Assembly (NCBI RefSeq): GCF_004804275.1
Contig: NZ_STGI01000013.1
Coordinates: forward strand, 124,001-188,000
From: Herbaspirillum sp. ST 5-3
GTDB lineage: Bacteria; Pseudomonadota; Gammaproteobacteria; Burkholderiales; Burkholderiaceae_D
Direction of reading: 5' to 3'
DNA: 64,000 bases
Positions 49,823 through 59,687 of this stretch are shown piece after piece (within the stretch, counting starts at the first letter, position 1; every line of letters begins with the position of its first letter). A program made the position numbers and the translations under genes. The notes below the pieces were generated by a model. The model searched no databases and was not told where the DNA came from. It worked only from the letters and a program-made list of their open reading frames with translations.

Positions 49823-49894
49823 TTACCGCTTTTCCACCGCCGTTGGGCTGGAATAGCTAAAGTGAAAATAAAAGTAAAAGCGCGCGAAAGTCAT
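49823..49894 (-). CDS. aroG leader peptide, 23 aa, rich in Phe and Tyr
   Basis: The ORF begins MTFARFYFYFHFSY and continues for nine ordinary residues ending EKR. Eight of the twelve residues from 3 to 14 are Phe or Tyr (five Phe, three Tyr). The stop codon lies 34 nt before an intrinsic terminator and the whole unit precedes aroG on the same strand. This is the layout of amino-acid leader peptides such as those of pheA or pheST in enterobacteria. Ribosome stalling at the aromatic codons would free GGCGGT (49841-49836) to pair with the terminator 5' arm. The Shine-Dalgarno sequence is weak, the main uncertainty. Confidence 0.82.
   Translation of the reverse strand: MTFARFYFYFHFSYSSPTAVEKR
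49832..49853 (-). promoter_or_regulatory. Protector hairpin and antiterminator segment in the aroG leader
   Basis: TTCCA (49853-49849) and TGGAA (49836-49832) can form a first stem at the end of the leader ORF, enclosing GGCGGT (49841-49836). That segment alternatively pairs with ACCGCC of the terminator. The three mutually exclusive pairings follow the classical 1:2, 2:3, 3:4 scheme. Confidence 0.65.
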
Positions 49895-50047
49895 GTTTTT
49901 CAGGTTTTTTGCAGCAAATTTAAATGAATAGTGCAATAAATAAAGGGTTTTGGCAAGGGATTGGGAATAAATTTGTCTTGAAAGCCGTCATTCCGCCTCC
50001 TTCGCCAAAGAAACGCCGATCGGGGACGTAAATGACGGCACTCGGTC
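49895..50047. other. Leader promoter region between tldD and the aroG attenuator
   Basis: This 153-bp AT-richer stretch separates the tldD stop from the leader ORF and completes a gap of 332 bp without a long gene (49716-50047). TTGCCA and a TATTCA-like box can be found on the minus strand, but the spacing is poor, so I do not name a promoter. No terminator for tldD is seen. Confidence 0.45.
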
Positions 50048-51508
50048 CTACGCCGTTCCGCCTACGGTCACCCCGTCAATCCGCAAAGTCGGCTGACCTA
50101 CGCCCACCGGCACGCTCTGCCCTTCCTTGCCACACACGCCGACGCCGCTGTCGAGACGCATGTCGCGGCCAATCATCGACACGCGATTGAGGACATCCGG
50201 ACCGTTGCCGATCAGGGTTGCGCCCTTGACCGGATAGGTCACCTTGCCATCCTCGATCATGTACGCTTCGCTGGCGGAAAAAACGAACTTGCCATTTGTG
50301 ATATCGACTTGGCCGCCACCGAAATTCACGGCGTACAGACCATTCTTCACAGAGGCGATGATTTCGTCCGGATCCTTGTCGCCAGCCAGCATGTAGGTAT
50401 TGGTCATGCGCGGCATCGGCAGATGCGCATACGATTCGCGACGTGCATTGCCGGTTACCGGCATCTTCATCAGGCGCGCATTCATGGTGTCCTGAATATA
50501 GCCCTTGAGGATGCCGTCTTCGATCAGGGTCGTGCACTGGGTGGGATTGCCCTCGTCGTCAATGTTGAGCGAACCGCGGCGGTTGGCAATGGTGCCATCG
50601 TCGACCACGGTGACCCCCTTGGCGGCGACACGCTCGCCAATGCGGCCGGAGAAGGTGCTCGATCCCTTGCGATTGAAATCGCCTTCCAGGCCGTGGCCGA
50701 TGGCTTCATGCAGCAGCACGCCTGGCCATCCCGGCCCGAGCACCACTGTCATCGTCCCTGCCGGAGCGGGGCGTGCGTCGAGATTGACGATGGCCGATTC
50801 GACGGCCTCGGTGGCATAGCGTTCCAGCAATTCATCGCTGAAATATGCGTAGTCGTAACGCCCGCCGCCGCCGCTCGATCCGACTTCGCGCCGCCCGTTC
50901 TGCTCGGCAATCACTGTGATCGAAACGCGCACCAAGGGGCGGATATCGGCGGCGAGCACGCCATCGCTGCGCACCACCAGCACGACGTCATATTCGCCAG
51001 CCAGCCCGGCCATCACTTGCACCACGCGAGGATCCTTGGCGCGCGCGATGCGCTCGATCTTCTCCAGCAGCTTGACCTTTTCCGTAGCGTCAAGCGAAGC
51101 GAGAGGGTCATTCGGCAGGTACAGGGAACGGCCGCCGGCAGTCTGGATCGACGAGGCAACCTTGATCTTTCCTGCTCCTTGACGTGCAATGGTGCGCGTA
51201 GCCTCGGCAGCCTGCAGCAGTGCGTTTTCGGAAATTTCGTCGGAATATGAAAATGCCGTCTTGTCGCCGGAAATTGCCCGCACGCCGACGCCCTGATCGA
51301 TCGAGAAGCTGCCGGTCTTGACGATACCTTCTTCCAGGCTCCAGCCTTCATTCTTGGTGAACTGAAAATACAAATCGGCGTAATCCACGCGATGCGTGAA
51401 AATCGCATTCATCGCCTTGATCAATTTCGCTTCATCCAGGCCGAACGGCGCAAGCAGGATGTCACGAGCAGCGGCCAGGGTCTGGAGGTTGGGTTCGAAT
51501 AGATTCAT
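50048..51508 (-). CDS. tldD: Metalloprotease TldD
   Basis: The 486-aa protein is one half of the TldD/TldE heterodimeric metalloprotease, which degrades or matures unfolded peptides in other bacteria. The zinc motif [11 protein letters not shown] is present, which marks TldD and not the inactive TldE partner. The ATG at 51508 is preferred to a TTG nine bases upstream. TldE is not in the window. The gene lies in the minus-strand run yhdP-nitrilase-tldD. Confidence 0.95.
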   Translation of the reverse strand: MNLFEPNLQTLAAARDILLAPFGLDEAKLIKAMNAIFTHRVDYADLYFQFTKNEGWSLEEGIVKTGSFSIDQGVGVRAISGDKTAFSYSDEISENALLQAAEATRTIARQGAGKIKVASSIQTAGGRSLYLPNDPLASLDATEKVKLLEKIERIARAKDPRVVQVMAGLAGEYDVVLVVRSDGVLAADIRPLVRVSITVIAEQNGRREVGSSGGGGRYDYAYFSDELLERYATEAVESAIVNLDARPAPAGTMTVVLGPGWPGVLLHEAIGHGLEGDFNRKGSSTFSGRIGERVAAKGVTVVDDGTIANRRGSLNIDDEGNPTQCTTLIEDGILKGYIQDTMNARLMKMPVTGNARRESYAHLPMPRMTNTYMLAGDKDPDEIIASVKNGLYAVNFGGGQVDITNGKFVFSASEAYMIEDGKVTYPVKGATLIGNGPDVLNRVSMIGRDMRLDSGVGVCGKEGQSVPVGVGQPTLRIDGVTVGGTA

Positions 51509-51653
51509 GGTGTTCAACGCGCCGATGCCGGCGCGAATTCAGATTGGTAAAGTGAATAGATTGTAGAGCATCTGCTCGCGCTCTGGTTCTCGGCGCGATC
51601 CGGCATGCGAATGCAGATACCTTGCACGAAACGTTTTCCCTCTTTGAAACGCG

Positions 51654-52463
51654 CTACAGCTTGCGGTGTTTCAATGCGGGCAGGCTCTCGCGCACACGCT
51701 GCAAATGCGCCGGATCGACATCGCCGATCACGATTCCCTCTCCTTCCGGCAGTACCGATTTCACTTCGCCCCAGGGATCAATCAGCATGCTGTGCCCCCA
51801 GGTGCGGCGCCCATTTGGATGATGGCCTCCTTGGGCGGCTGCCAGCACGTAGCACTGGTTCTCGATGGCACGAGCGCGCAGCAGGATTTCCCAGTGCGCC
51901 TTGCCGGTGGTATAGGTGAACGCCGCCGGCATGACGATCAGCGCGCAATCGTCCATCGCGCGATAAAGTTCGGGAAACCGCAGGTCGTAGCACACCGACA
52001 GGCCGACTCGGCCGAATGGCGCTTCGAAGCTTGCGACCTTGGTGCCGTGCACGATGGTGCGCGCTTCGTCGTAGGATTCATTGTCTTTGGTGAAACTGAA
52101 CAAGTGGATCTTGTCGTAGCGCACCACGTGCTCGCCCTGCGGGTTGTACACCATCATGGTGTTCAACACCTTGTCGGCCTCCGGGGCGACCATGGGCAGG
52201 GTGCCGCCGATCAGCCAGATTCGGTGTTCGCGTGCAATCTCGGTCATGAATTTCTGAATCGGACCCGCATCAAGTTGTTCCGCATGTGCGAGCTTGTCCG
52301 ATTCGTTCATGCCCATGATGGGCCAGTATTCCGGCAGCAACACCAGTTGCGCCCCCTGCCGCGCAGCGTCGCCGATCAGACGGCGGGCAGCCGAAAAATT
52401 TTCTTCCACGACCGGCGTGGAGACCATCTGCACAGCAGCGACTTTTATGGCATCAGTAGGCAT
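51654..52463 (-). CDS. Nitrilase-family amidase (Nit1-like)
   Basis: This 269-aa carbon-nitrogen hydrolase has the catalytic triad Glu45 (LLPEY), Lys118 (YDKIHLF) and Cys158 (SVCYDLRFPELYR). The HLFSFTKDNESYDEAR-type insert resembles Nit1, which removes amide from deaminated glutathione as metabolite repair; that activity is inferred from the family. It begins 15 bp after yhdP on the same strand and precedes tldD. Confidence 0.9.
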   Translation of the reverse strand: MPTDAIKVAAVQMVSTPVVEENFSAARRLIGDAARQGAQLVLLPEYWPIMGMNESDKLAHAEQLDAGPIQKFMTEIAREHRIWLIGGTLPMVAPEADKVLNTMMVYNPQGEHVVRYDKIHLFSFTKDNESYDEARTIVHGTKVASFEAPFGRVGLSVCYDLRFPELYRAMDDCALIVMPAAFTYTTGKAHWEILLRARAIENQCYVLAAAQGGHHPNGRRTWGHSMLIDPWGEVKSVLPEGEGIVIGDVDPAHLQRVRESLPALKHRKL

Positions 52464-52478
52464 CTTGTCTCAATTGTC

Positions 52479-55400
52479 CTATCCGGAATTGCTGACTGCT
52501 TCATGCGCCGGGCCAGGCGTCTTTCGCAACAATTTGGTGACCACCGGGTCTTTCCATGGGCCGGTCACTTGATACTCGAAAGTAAAGGCTTTCATCAGCG
52601 GATCCCGCAGGAACAACTGTGCGAGGAAACTGCCCACGCCGATCACCGGATTGACGGCGAGCCCATACACCACCGACGCAGTTCCGACATTGATCTCCGG
52701 GATCACCACGACATGCAGATTCTGTACCTCTTTGTCGACATCCGCACTGCCATCAATCAGCACGGTCGCCGAGGAGCCGCGCATCTTGAAGTTATCGGTC
52801 TTTGCCACGCCATCCGCAATGTTCGCCGAAGCGGTCACACCGTCGAATGCAAAGCCTTCCGAAAACACATCCCTGAAGTCGAGTGCGAGACGGCGCGGCA
52901 GAGATTGCAGGCTCAGTACCCCAAGCAGTTTTGCGGCGCCCGGCTCGACTTTCAGGAACTGGCCGGACGCCAGGTCAAGACGCAGCTGTCCGTTCAGGCT
53001 CGGGATATCAAGGGAGAACGGCAAGCCTTTCCAGCTGATATCTCCTTCCATCTTGCCCTTGCCGCCGCGCAGCACGTTGTTGAAACCAAAACGATCGAGC
53101 AGCCTGCCGGCATCGGCGATGTTGAGCGTGTAATTCAGGTTCGACAAGTTCTCGCCGTCCTTGTTCGTCCATTTCCCGGTGGCTTTCAATTCTGCATCGG
53201 GATTTGTGATCGACAGCTTGCCGATGCGCCATTCGCGGCCGGTAAAACCGCGCCGGTTTTGCGCCAGGAGTTCCAGATGGCCGAACTTCTTGCCGAACAA
53301 TTCAAAATTCTCGGCAACCACATCGACCGCCGGCATCTGGGTCGTCGTGCTCTTTCCTTCGAATAACTCGGTCACGTCGGAGGCCGCCGACTTGGGAATG
53401 ATCAACGACGCCAGGCGCGCCGTGACGCGGCCGAGACCTTGCCCTGAGCGCGATTCCGCCCAGGTGACATAGCCCGACACCTGATCGGAATCAATGTTGG
53501 CCTGCCATGTACCTTTCTGATGCGAGGCACCGACCACCACATTGTTGAGGGTGCGACCCTCAATGACCAGCTCGGTCGCGCGCGCCGCCAATACTTCCGG
53601 ATCGATGTATTGCGCAATCGAAAGCGAATCCGATTGCTTGCGTGTATCGCCGGGTTTGCTCGCCGAAACGACAGACGATACCGCGCGACGCCATGCGTCG
53701 ATGTCCAGGGACTTCAGGCTGACGTTGGCGACGAGTCCTGCGTCAGGCTGGGGCGCTGGCACATTGACGCCGATGCCACCGCGTACAACGCGCCATTCCG
53801 CATCCTTTTCCGGCCCTTTCTGGCGTTCATAACGCGCGGAGATCGCGGATCCCAGCGACAGCTTCATTTCATCACGCGTCAGCGAGGCATCGTTCGATGG
53901 CAAGCCGGCAAGTTCGAAACGCAGTGGCAAGCTTTCATTGGCGGCTTTGCGCAATGGCACCGGAAAATCCAGAGCGATGCCGTTCAGGCTGGATTCCACC
54001 ACGATTTCCGGGTGCTTGTTCTTCACGCGGATCGTTGTGGCGTATCGTGTGCTGCCTGCGATTCGCTCGGAGGAGCGCTGCGTGACCGGTGTGGAGTACA
54101 TCTTGCGAACGCCTTCGGCGGTCAAGCTGCCGTCAGCTTTTACCAGAATCGACCCGTCGCGCTGAGTTCCGCCCGATATGGCCACCGGCCCGCCAAGGAA
54201 GTTCGATTTGATGCCCGCGATGGAGAAGCCTTTTTCGTGGAACTCGAGTTTTCCATTCGCTGCCAGCAATGGCGGCATCACGCTTTTCAAGGTGACATTG
54301 TTGCCGGCGAATTGCAGTGTTCCATTGACCTTTGCGTCAGGCAAATGGCTCAGGGGAAGTTGCAGCTTCAGTGCCAGTTTTGCATTGCCGGTGCCCTTGG
54401 TTTCTTCCGTGAAGTGATCGATCCAGCCGGCGACAGGACTTTCGTTGGTGAAGCGGAGGAACTCCTGCAGCGGCCCGGCGGCGTCACCATCGACATTGAG
54501 GAGCATGTCGTGATGCGACAAGTCGGGAATGACGGCCTTCACGCGCGACAGTGCGGTGCCGGATGTCCTCGCGCTGTCCGCCGTGATTTCCATTCGCGCG
54601 CGGTCGAATGCGATCGTGCCGTTGATCTGGTCGATCAATGGCCAGAGCGGCGTCTTGCCATCGTCGGCAAATTTACCCGGCGCATAGTTCAGCTTACCGT
54701 CTTCGATGCGCCCCATCACGCTGAACTCGCCTCTGGGCTTGTCACCATGACCACTGACATGAAAAGGGAATTGCGTCAGGTCGCCTTTCAGCTTGAGCCG
54801 AACATCCTTCACCGCTCCGCCGACGAGTGCGCCCGTCAGCCACGTGCGCAAGGTTTCCGGCGTCTGAATCGGCAAGTAGCGGCCGATATTCTGCAGCTCC
54901 AGCCGGTTCAGTTTTCCACTGATATCGGTACTGCCCTGTGTTGTTCCGGGTTTACGGGTCAGCGGCATCAAGTGCCGCCCCGAGAATGAGCCGGCCAGAC
55001 CATCCTGCACGAAATCCATTTTCTGCAGATCGACCAGCAGCTGATTATTTTCCTGAAACACCCAGTTGGCCTGTACATTGAGGCGTTCGAAAGGCATTGC
55101 CGGGTCGGAGAAGTATCCCGGCAGTTGCAGGGTCAGATTGCTCGAAGCCAGGCTGAGCAAGCCGCCGCGGTCATTGGCCTCGACCCGTCCGGTCAGGTTG
55201 TCAACACCGGGAATGGCAGGCACGGCGGCTTGTGCCGGGACGCCTGCCGCCTTGGCCCGTGCGGCGCGCGCGGGCTGCGGCTTGAGCGACAAGCCCGTGA
55301 ATTCGCCCTTGATGTTGTATGCCGATACTTCGGGATAAGAGCCATGCCATTGCGCGGAAAAATCCCGAAGCATGCCGCGAGGAGCGAAATCGGCCAGCAT

Positions 55401-56657
55401 CTGGCGCTGCTCCGCCGGCAGAGGCAACCGTTCCGCAAAATTGGCGATGGTCTGCAGGTCGAGCAGTTTGGCGTTGATCTCGGTTCTGGCCAGATGTCCC
55501 TTCTGGGCCGGAGCGAAGCTCTCCTTGATCGTCGTCTTCGGCAAGTACAAGCCGTCATCCGTCTTCAGAGTGAAATTGGTGAGCGAAATGGAATGGCCGT
55601 TCTGGCCGAAAGCCGGTTTTCCGTCCCCGGCATTTGGATGGAAATCCTCTCGCATCGACACTCGCCCGCTGATCTCGACCAGATTCATGAGGTCGAGATC
55701 CTTGCGCAAGCGCGCCGACACGTTCGCCAAGCTCAGGTCGGCAGTGAAATCGGCAACCCGCGACCGATCGAAATTCAGCCATGCCCGTACCGAGCCTTTG
55801 CCGGTCTGCACCTCGATCGGATAGTCGGCATAGGCCTTCCAGACCGTCAGATCGGTATCGCGCAGGTCGGCGTAGAGCTCACCCTTCCACTTCGTGGCGT
55901 CGGATGCGTTGCCGCCGAAGTGCGGATGGACGAAGGATGCGCGCACATCGAGCGGTGCAGCGAATGCAGAAGGCGGAACTGCCTTCAGAGCGAATCGATG
56001 ATGGTTCCACTCATTGCGCAGAACGAAGTTGACGTCGTCCAGCACCAGTTCCGGGGCTGCGCGCTTGTAGTCGTTCCAGCGCAAGCGCCCGTCGCGAATC
56101 ACGATCTCGCTCTGCGACAGCACCCAGTCGGCGCCCTGGCCATTGCCGCCTTTGCCGGTGTCGATAAAGATGCCTGCGACGTAGAGCTTGCCATCCGCGT
56201 CGCGCAATACATCCATGTCCGGACGATCGATGATCAGGCGGTGCAAGCGGAGTTCGCCGGCAACCAGCGTCCACCACGACAAGGTGGCGGACACATTGGG
56301 CAAGGTCAGCGACGGATTGCCGAACTTGTCATGAATGACTACCTTGTCAAGTGACAGGCGCGGACGCAATCCGGACCATGACGCGTCGATGTTTTCGATC
56401 GATACCTTGTTGCCGATGGCACGCGAAGCGAGGCGTTCGACGTCGGGTTTGTAGCTGTCGATATTCGGCAGCACGACGTAGCGCAGACCGAGGACCAGCA
56501 CGCAGAAGAGGAAGTAGGCAAGGACTGCAATCTTGAACAGCGCACCCAGCGCATGATGGGTCAGGGCATTGGCGATTAAATAACATTCTTTCAGCGCATA
56601 CCACCATCGTGACAACCGGGCTGCGGTCTTGCGCGGAATGTTTTGGTCAATGGACAT
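52479..56657 (-). CDS. yhdP: YhdP-family AsmA-like envelope protein
   Basis: The 1392-aa protein has one N-terminal membrane helix (about residues 43-63). A very long periplasmic region of repeated beta-strand segments follows, and an AsmA-like C-terminal domain ends the protein (near GVLSLQSLPRRLALDFRDVFSEGFAFD). YhdP proteins are proposed to be intermembrane bridges that move phospholipid to the outer membrane. The ATG at 56657 follows an in-frame TTG one codon upstream; no Shine-Dalgarno sequence is obvious. It is divergent from glnE and is the first gene of the run to tldD. Confidence 0.93.
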   Translation of the reverse strand: MSIDQNIPRKTAARLSRWWYALKECYLIANALTHHALGALFKIAVLAYFLFCVLVLGLRYVVLPNIDSYKPDVERLASRAIGNKVSIENIDASWSGLRPRLSLDKVVIHDKFGNPSLTLPNVSATLSWWTLVAGELRLHRLIIDRPDMDVLRDADGKLYVAGIFIDTGKGGNGQGADWVLSQSEIVIRDGRLRWNDYKRAAPELVLDDVNFVLRNEWNHHRFALKAVPPSAFAAPLDVRASFVHPHFGGNASDATKWKGELYADLRDTDLTVWKAYADYPIEVQTGKGSVRAWLNFDRSRVADFTADLSLANVSARLRKDLDLMNLVEISGRVSMREDFHPNAGDGKPAFGQNGHSISLTNFTLKTDDGLYLPKTTIKESFAPAQKGHLARTEINAKLLDLQTIANFAERLPLPAEQRQMLADFAPRGMLRDFSAQWHGSYPEVSAYNIKGEFTGLSLKPQPARAARAKAAGVPAQAAVPAIPGVDNLTGRVEANDRGGLLSLASSNLTLQLPGYFSDPAMPFERLNVQANWVFQENNQLLVDLQKMDFVQDGLAGSFSGRHLMPLTRKPGTTQGSTDISGKLNRLELQNIGRYLPIQTPETLRTWLTGALVGGAVKDVRLKLKGDLTQFPFHVSGHGDKPRGEFSVMGRIEDGKLNYAPGKFADDGKTPLWPLIDQINGTIAFDRARMEITADSARTSGTALSRVKAVIPDLSHHDMLLNVDGDAAGPLQEFLRFTNESPVAGWIDHFTEETKGTGNAKLALKLQLPLSHLPDAKVNGTLQFAGNNVTLKSVMPPLLAANGKLEFHEKGFSIAGIKSNFLGGPVAISGGTQRDGSILVKADGSLTAEGVRKMYSTPVTQRSSERIAGSTRYATTIRVKNKHPEIVVESSLNGIALDFPVPLRKAANESLPLRFELAGLPSNDASLTRDEMKLSLGSAISARYERQKGPEKDAEWRVVRGGIGVNVPAPQPDAGLVANVSLKSLDIDAWRRAVSSVVSASKPGDTRKQSDSLSIAQYIDPEVLAARATELVIEGRTLNNVVVGASHQKGTWQANIDSDQVSGYVTWAESRSGQGLGRVTARLASLIIPKSAASDVTELFEGKSTTTQMPAVDVVAENFELFGKKFGHLELLAQNRRGFTGREWRIGKLSITNPDAELKATGKWTNKDGENLSNLNYTLNIADAGRLLDRFGFNNVLRGGKGKMEGDISWKGLPFSLDIPSLNGQLRLDLASGQFLKVEPGAAKLLGVLSLQSLPRRLALDFRDVFSEGFAFDGVTASANIADGVAKTDNFKMRGSSATVLIDGSADVDKEVQNLHVVVIPEINVGTASVVYGLAVNPVIGVGSFLAQLFLRDPLMKAFTFEYQVTGPWKDPVVTKLLRKTPGPAHEAVSNSG

Positions 56658-56692
56658 CAATAGGAAAACAAGCGGCGTAAAATAGGATCAAA

Positions 56693-56723
56693 TTGACATG
56701 CGAATCGTTCGCATGGATATCAT
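56693..56723 (+). promoter_or_regulatory. Promoter with 19-bp palindrome upstream of glnE
   Basis: TTGACA (56693-56698) and TATCAT (56718-56723) are spaced by 19 bp. The spacer and last bases of the -35 are occupied by CATGCGAATCGTTCGCATG (56697-56715), a perfect palindrome with 8-bp arms. A dimeric repressor bound there would block RNA polymerase, and the long spacing could suit a MerR-type activator. The protein is unknown. It could control glnE, yhdP or both. Confidence 0.6.
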
Positions 56724-56815
56724 AGGGCTGGTCATAGGACTGCTACGGTCTTGCCGATCAAACGACCAGATATTCAAGTGCAAAGCATACGGCTTTCAAT
56801 CTCATCCCCAATATT

Positions 56816-59551
56816 GTGACCCAATCTTATTTGACCAGCGCCGTCGCATCCCGGTTCTACGCACGATGGCTGAATGCGGATCCCGCCCGGGCGGGCATGG
56901 TTACGGATCTTGCTCAATTATCTATTACCCCTGCGATTTTTGCTCATCTTTTACAAAAAGAAACAGCAGCCGGCATGCCCTTGCAGCGTGCGATGCGGCG
57001 CGTGCGCAATCTGGTGGTCGCCACATTGATCGAGCGTGACCTGAATGGACGCGCCGATCTGGCCGAAGTTCTTGCGACCATCAGCAGCTTCGCCGAATTC
57101 GCGGTGCAAACGCATGTGGCTGCGCTGACAGCCGAAATGATCGAGGCGCATGGCACGCCGATCGGCATCGAATCGGGCGAGCCGCAGGAACTGATCGTCC
57201 TCGGCATGGGCAAGCTGGGTGGCGCTGAACTGAACGTCTCCTCCGATATTGATCTGATTTTCGTGTATCCCGAGAACGGTGAAACCAGGACGACCTCGCC
57301 CGAGCAGCGTCCTTTGTCCAATCATGAATTCTTCACGCGCCTCGGCAAGAAGCTGATCGGCGCGATATCGGAAATCACCGAGGATGGATTCAGCTTCCGT
57401 GTCGATATGGCATTGCGCCCGAACGGAGCGTCCGGTCCTCTGGCAGCCAGCTTCGGCATGGTGGAAGACTATCTGATCGTGCAAGGCCGCGAATGGGAAC
57501 GTTATGCATGGGTCAAGGCGCGCGCATTGACCGGGCGCGCGTCCGACATCGCGGCGCTCGATAGCATCGTCAAGCCCTTCGTGTATCGGCGCTACCTCGA
57601 TTTTGGCGCGATTGAAGCGCTGCGCGACATGCACGCCCAGATTCGCGCCGAAGTGAAGCGCCAGGAAGCACGTCATCCCGGCCGCACCAACAACGTCAAA
57701 CTGGGGCGTGGGGGCATCCGCGAAGTGGAATTCCTGGCGCAGGTGTTCCAGCTGATCCGCGGTGGCCGCGACGCCTCGCTGCGCGACCGCTCCACCCGCG
57801 TGACGCTGGCAACCCTGGCCGCCAAGGGGCTGCTCACGCAAGCCGAAGTCGATCAGTTGCTGCAAGCGTATACCTTCCTGCGCAACCTGGAACATCGCCT
57901 GCAGTACCTGGACGATGCGCAGACCCACACCTTGCCCGCCAATCCGGAAGACCGCTTGACCGTTGCGAAGATGATGGGTTTTACCGATGTCGAGTCCCTG
58001 CTGGAAGAACTCGATGCGCACCGTGCGGTCGTGGCGGCGCAATTCGATGCGATCTTCAGCGACAAGCGCAGCGGACAAGCTGCCGAGGCGGAGTCGCCGG
58101 CCGCTGCCCATATCGTGCTGTCCGACGCCGATAACCGTGAAGCGATCGAAGCGCGACTGGCGGCACTTCACTTCGAGGACGCACCGGTGGCAACCCAACG
58201 CCTCCTGCTCACTTGCCAGTCGCCAAAGCTGCAATCGCTGCCGGAGGCCAGCCGCAACAAGTTGATGGCCTTGATCAATGCGGCGCTGCCGCTCATCGCC
58301 AGCAATACCAAGGCACACAACGCGACGCTCGGCCGGCTGCTCGATTTCTTCGAGGCGATCGCTCGCCGCGCCGCCTACCTGGCGCTGCTCACCGAATACC
58401 CGCACACGCTGGAACGCGTGATCCGCATGATGAGCGCGAGCGACTGGGCGGCAAAATACCTCACGCGCCACCCGATCCTGCTGGATGAGTTGCTCGAGGA
58501 CCGCACCTTGAAGGCCGCGCCGGACTGGCCGGCATTCGGGCAGGAAGTCCGACGCCAGCTTGATGCCAGCCAGGGCGATACCGAACATCAGATGAACGTC
58601 TTGCGCGACTTGCACCACGCGCAGCTGTTCCGTTTGCTGGCGCAGGATCTGGAAGGCGATCTCACTGTCGAACGGTTGGCCGACCATCTGTCGGCGCTGG
58701 CCGATATCCTGGTCGACGCGACGGTCAGGGCGGTGTGGCAGACGATACACAATCGCCATCGGGAAGATCCGAAGTTTGCCGTCATCGCTTACGGCAAACT
58801 GGGCGGCAAGGAACTCGGCTATGCATCGGACCTGGATGTCATCTTCCTGTTCGACGACGACGATCAGGAGGCGCCAGCCCTGTACGCAAAGCTGGCGCAA
58901 CGATTCATCACCTGGATGACCACCCACACACCGGCCGGCATTCTGTTCGACATCGATATCGCCCTGCGTCCGGACGGCGCCAGCGGCCTGCTCGTGTCGC
59001 GCCTGACTGCGTTCGAGAAGTATCAGACCGAATCGGCGTGGGTATGGGAGCACCAGGCATTGACGCGCGCACGGTTTTGCGCCGGCGACGCGGCAATCGG
59101 CGCGCGCTTCGAAGCCATCCGTGAATCGGTATTGCGTCAGCCACGGGACGAAGAAAAGCTCAGGCAGGAAGTGCTGACCATGCGCAGGAAAATGCATGAG
59201 GCGCATCCCAACCGCACTGCCCTGTTCGACATCAAGCATGATGCCGGCGGCATGATCGACATCGAGTTCATCGTGCAGTTCATGGTGCTGCGCCATGCCG
59301 CGCAGTATCCGCAATTGACGGCCGACATCGGCAACATTGCCTTGCTGAAGCTGTGCGGCGAACTCGGGCTGATCGACAAGGCAATGGCGCAGGAAGTGGC
59401 GAACGCCTATCGCAGCTTCCGCAAGTTGCAGCATCAGATACGGCTGCAGGGCAATGACCGCGCGCGCGTGGAAACCGAACGCGTTGCACCCGAAGCGGCG
59501 CAGGTACGGCGCCTATGGAATTCCGCGTTGGGCAGCGACGCGACGGAGTGA
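56816..59551 (+). CDS. glnE: Bifunctional glutamine synthetase adenylyltransferase/deadenylylase
   Basis: The 911-aa protein adenylylates or de-adenylylates glutamine synthetase in response to PII and glutamine. Two nucleotidyltransferase domains are visible: GMGKLGGAELNVSSDIDLI from residue 130 (removing activity) and YGKLGGKELGYASDLDVI near 660 (adding activity). Its substrate GlnA in this window keeps the target tyrosine (Tyr400). The start codon is GTG at 56816; no clear ribosome-binding site precedes it. The protein is slightly shorter than the 946-aa E. coli enzyme. Confidence 0.96.
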   Translation: MTQSYLTSAVASRFYARWLNADPARAGMVTDLAQLSITPAIFAHLLQKETAAGMPLQRAMRRVRNLVVATLIERDLNGRADLAEVLATISSFAEFAVQTHVAALTAEMIEAHGTPIGIESGEPQELIVLGMGKLGGAELNVSSDIDLIFVYPENGETRTTSPEQRPLSNHEFFTRLGKKLIGAISEITEDGFSFRVDMALRPNGASGPLAASFGMVEDYLIVQGREWERYAWVKARALTGRASDIAALDSIVKPFVYRRYLDFGAIEALRDMHAQIRAEVKRQEARHPGRTNNVKLGRGGIREVEFLAQVFQLIRGGRDASLRDRSTRVTLATLAAKGLLTQAEVDQLLQAYTFLRNLEHRLQYLDDAQTHTLPANPEDRLTVAKMMGFTDVESLLEELDAHRAVVAAQFDAIFSDKRSGQAAEAESPAAAHIVLSDADNREAIEARLAALHFEDAPVATQRLLLTCQSPKLQSLPEASRNKLMALINAALPLIASNTKAHNATLGRLLDFFEAIARRAAYLALLTEYPHTLERVIRMMSASDWAAKYLTRHPILLDELLEDRTLKAAPDWPAFGQEVRRQLDASQGDTEHQMNVLRDLHHAQLFRLLAQDLEGDLTVERLADHLSALADILVDATVRAVWQTIHNRHREDPKFAVIAYGKLGGKELGYASDLDVIFLFDDDDQEAPALYAKLAQRFITWMTTHTPAGILFDIDIALRPDGASGLLVSRLTAFEKYQTESAWVWEHQALTRARFCAGDAAIGARFEAIRESVLRQPRDEEKLRQEVLTMRRKMHEAHPNRTALFDIKHDAGGMIDIEFIVQFMVLRHAAQYPQLTADIGNIALLKLCGELGLIDKAMAQEVANAYRSFRKLQHQIRLQGNDRARVETERVAPEAAQVRRLWNSALGSDATE

Positions 59552-59552
59552 T

Positions 59553-59577
59553 CTTTCCGGCGCATATTGCCGGAAAG
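59553..59577 (+). terminator. Hairpin after glnE
   Basis: CTTTCCGGC (59553-59561) and GCCGGAAAG (59569-59577) form a perfect 9-bp stem starting one base after the glnE stop. No T-run follows, so it may stabilise the 3' end or act as a factor-assisted terminator. Confidence 0.5.
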
Positions 59578-59687
59578 CATGCGGGTAGCGCTCTTTGCAA
59601 TCTCCCTATAAATTACTACTTTGATAGTAAGTAAGCTTCGGCGCTGCTTCGTGCGAAAACAAGACAGCAGGTTGCCATGGAGATTGC

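Noticed and set aside
56951-59434. 827-codon open frame antisense to glnE
   Set aside because: It lies wholly within glnE on the other strand and has no recognisable domain. High-GC genes often leave the opposite strand open.
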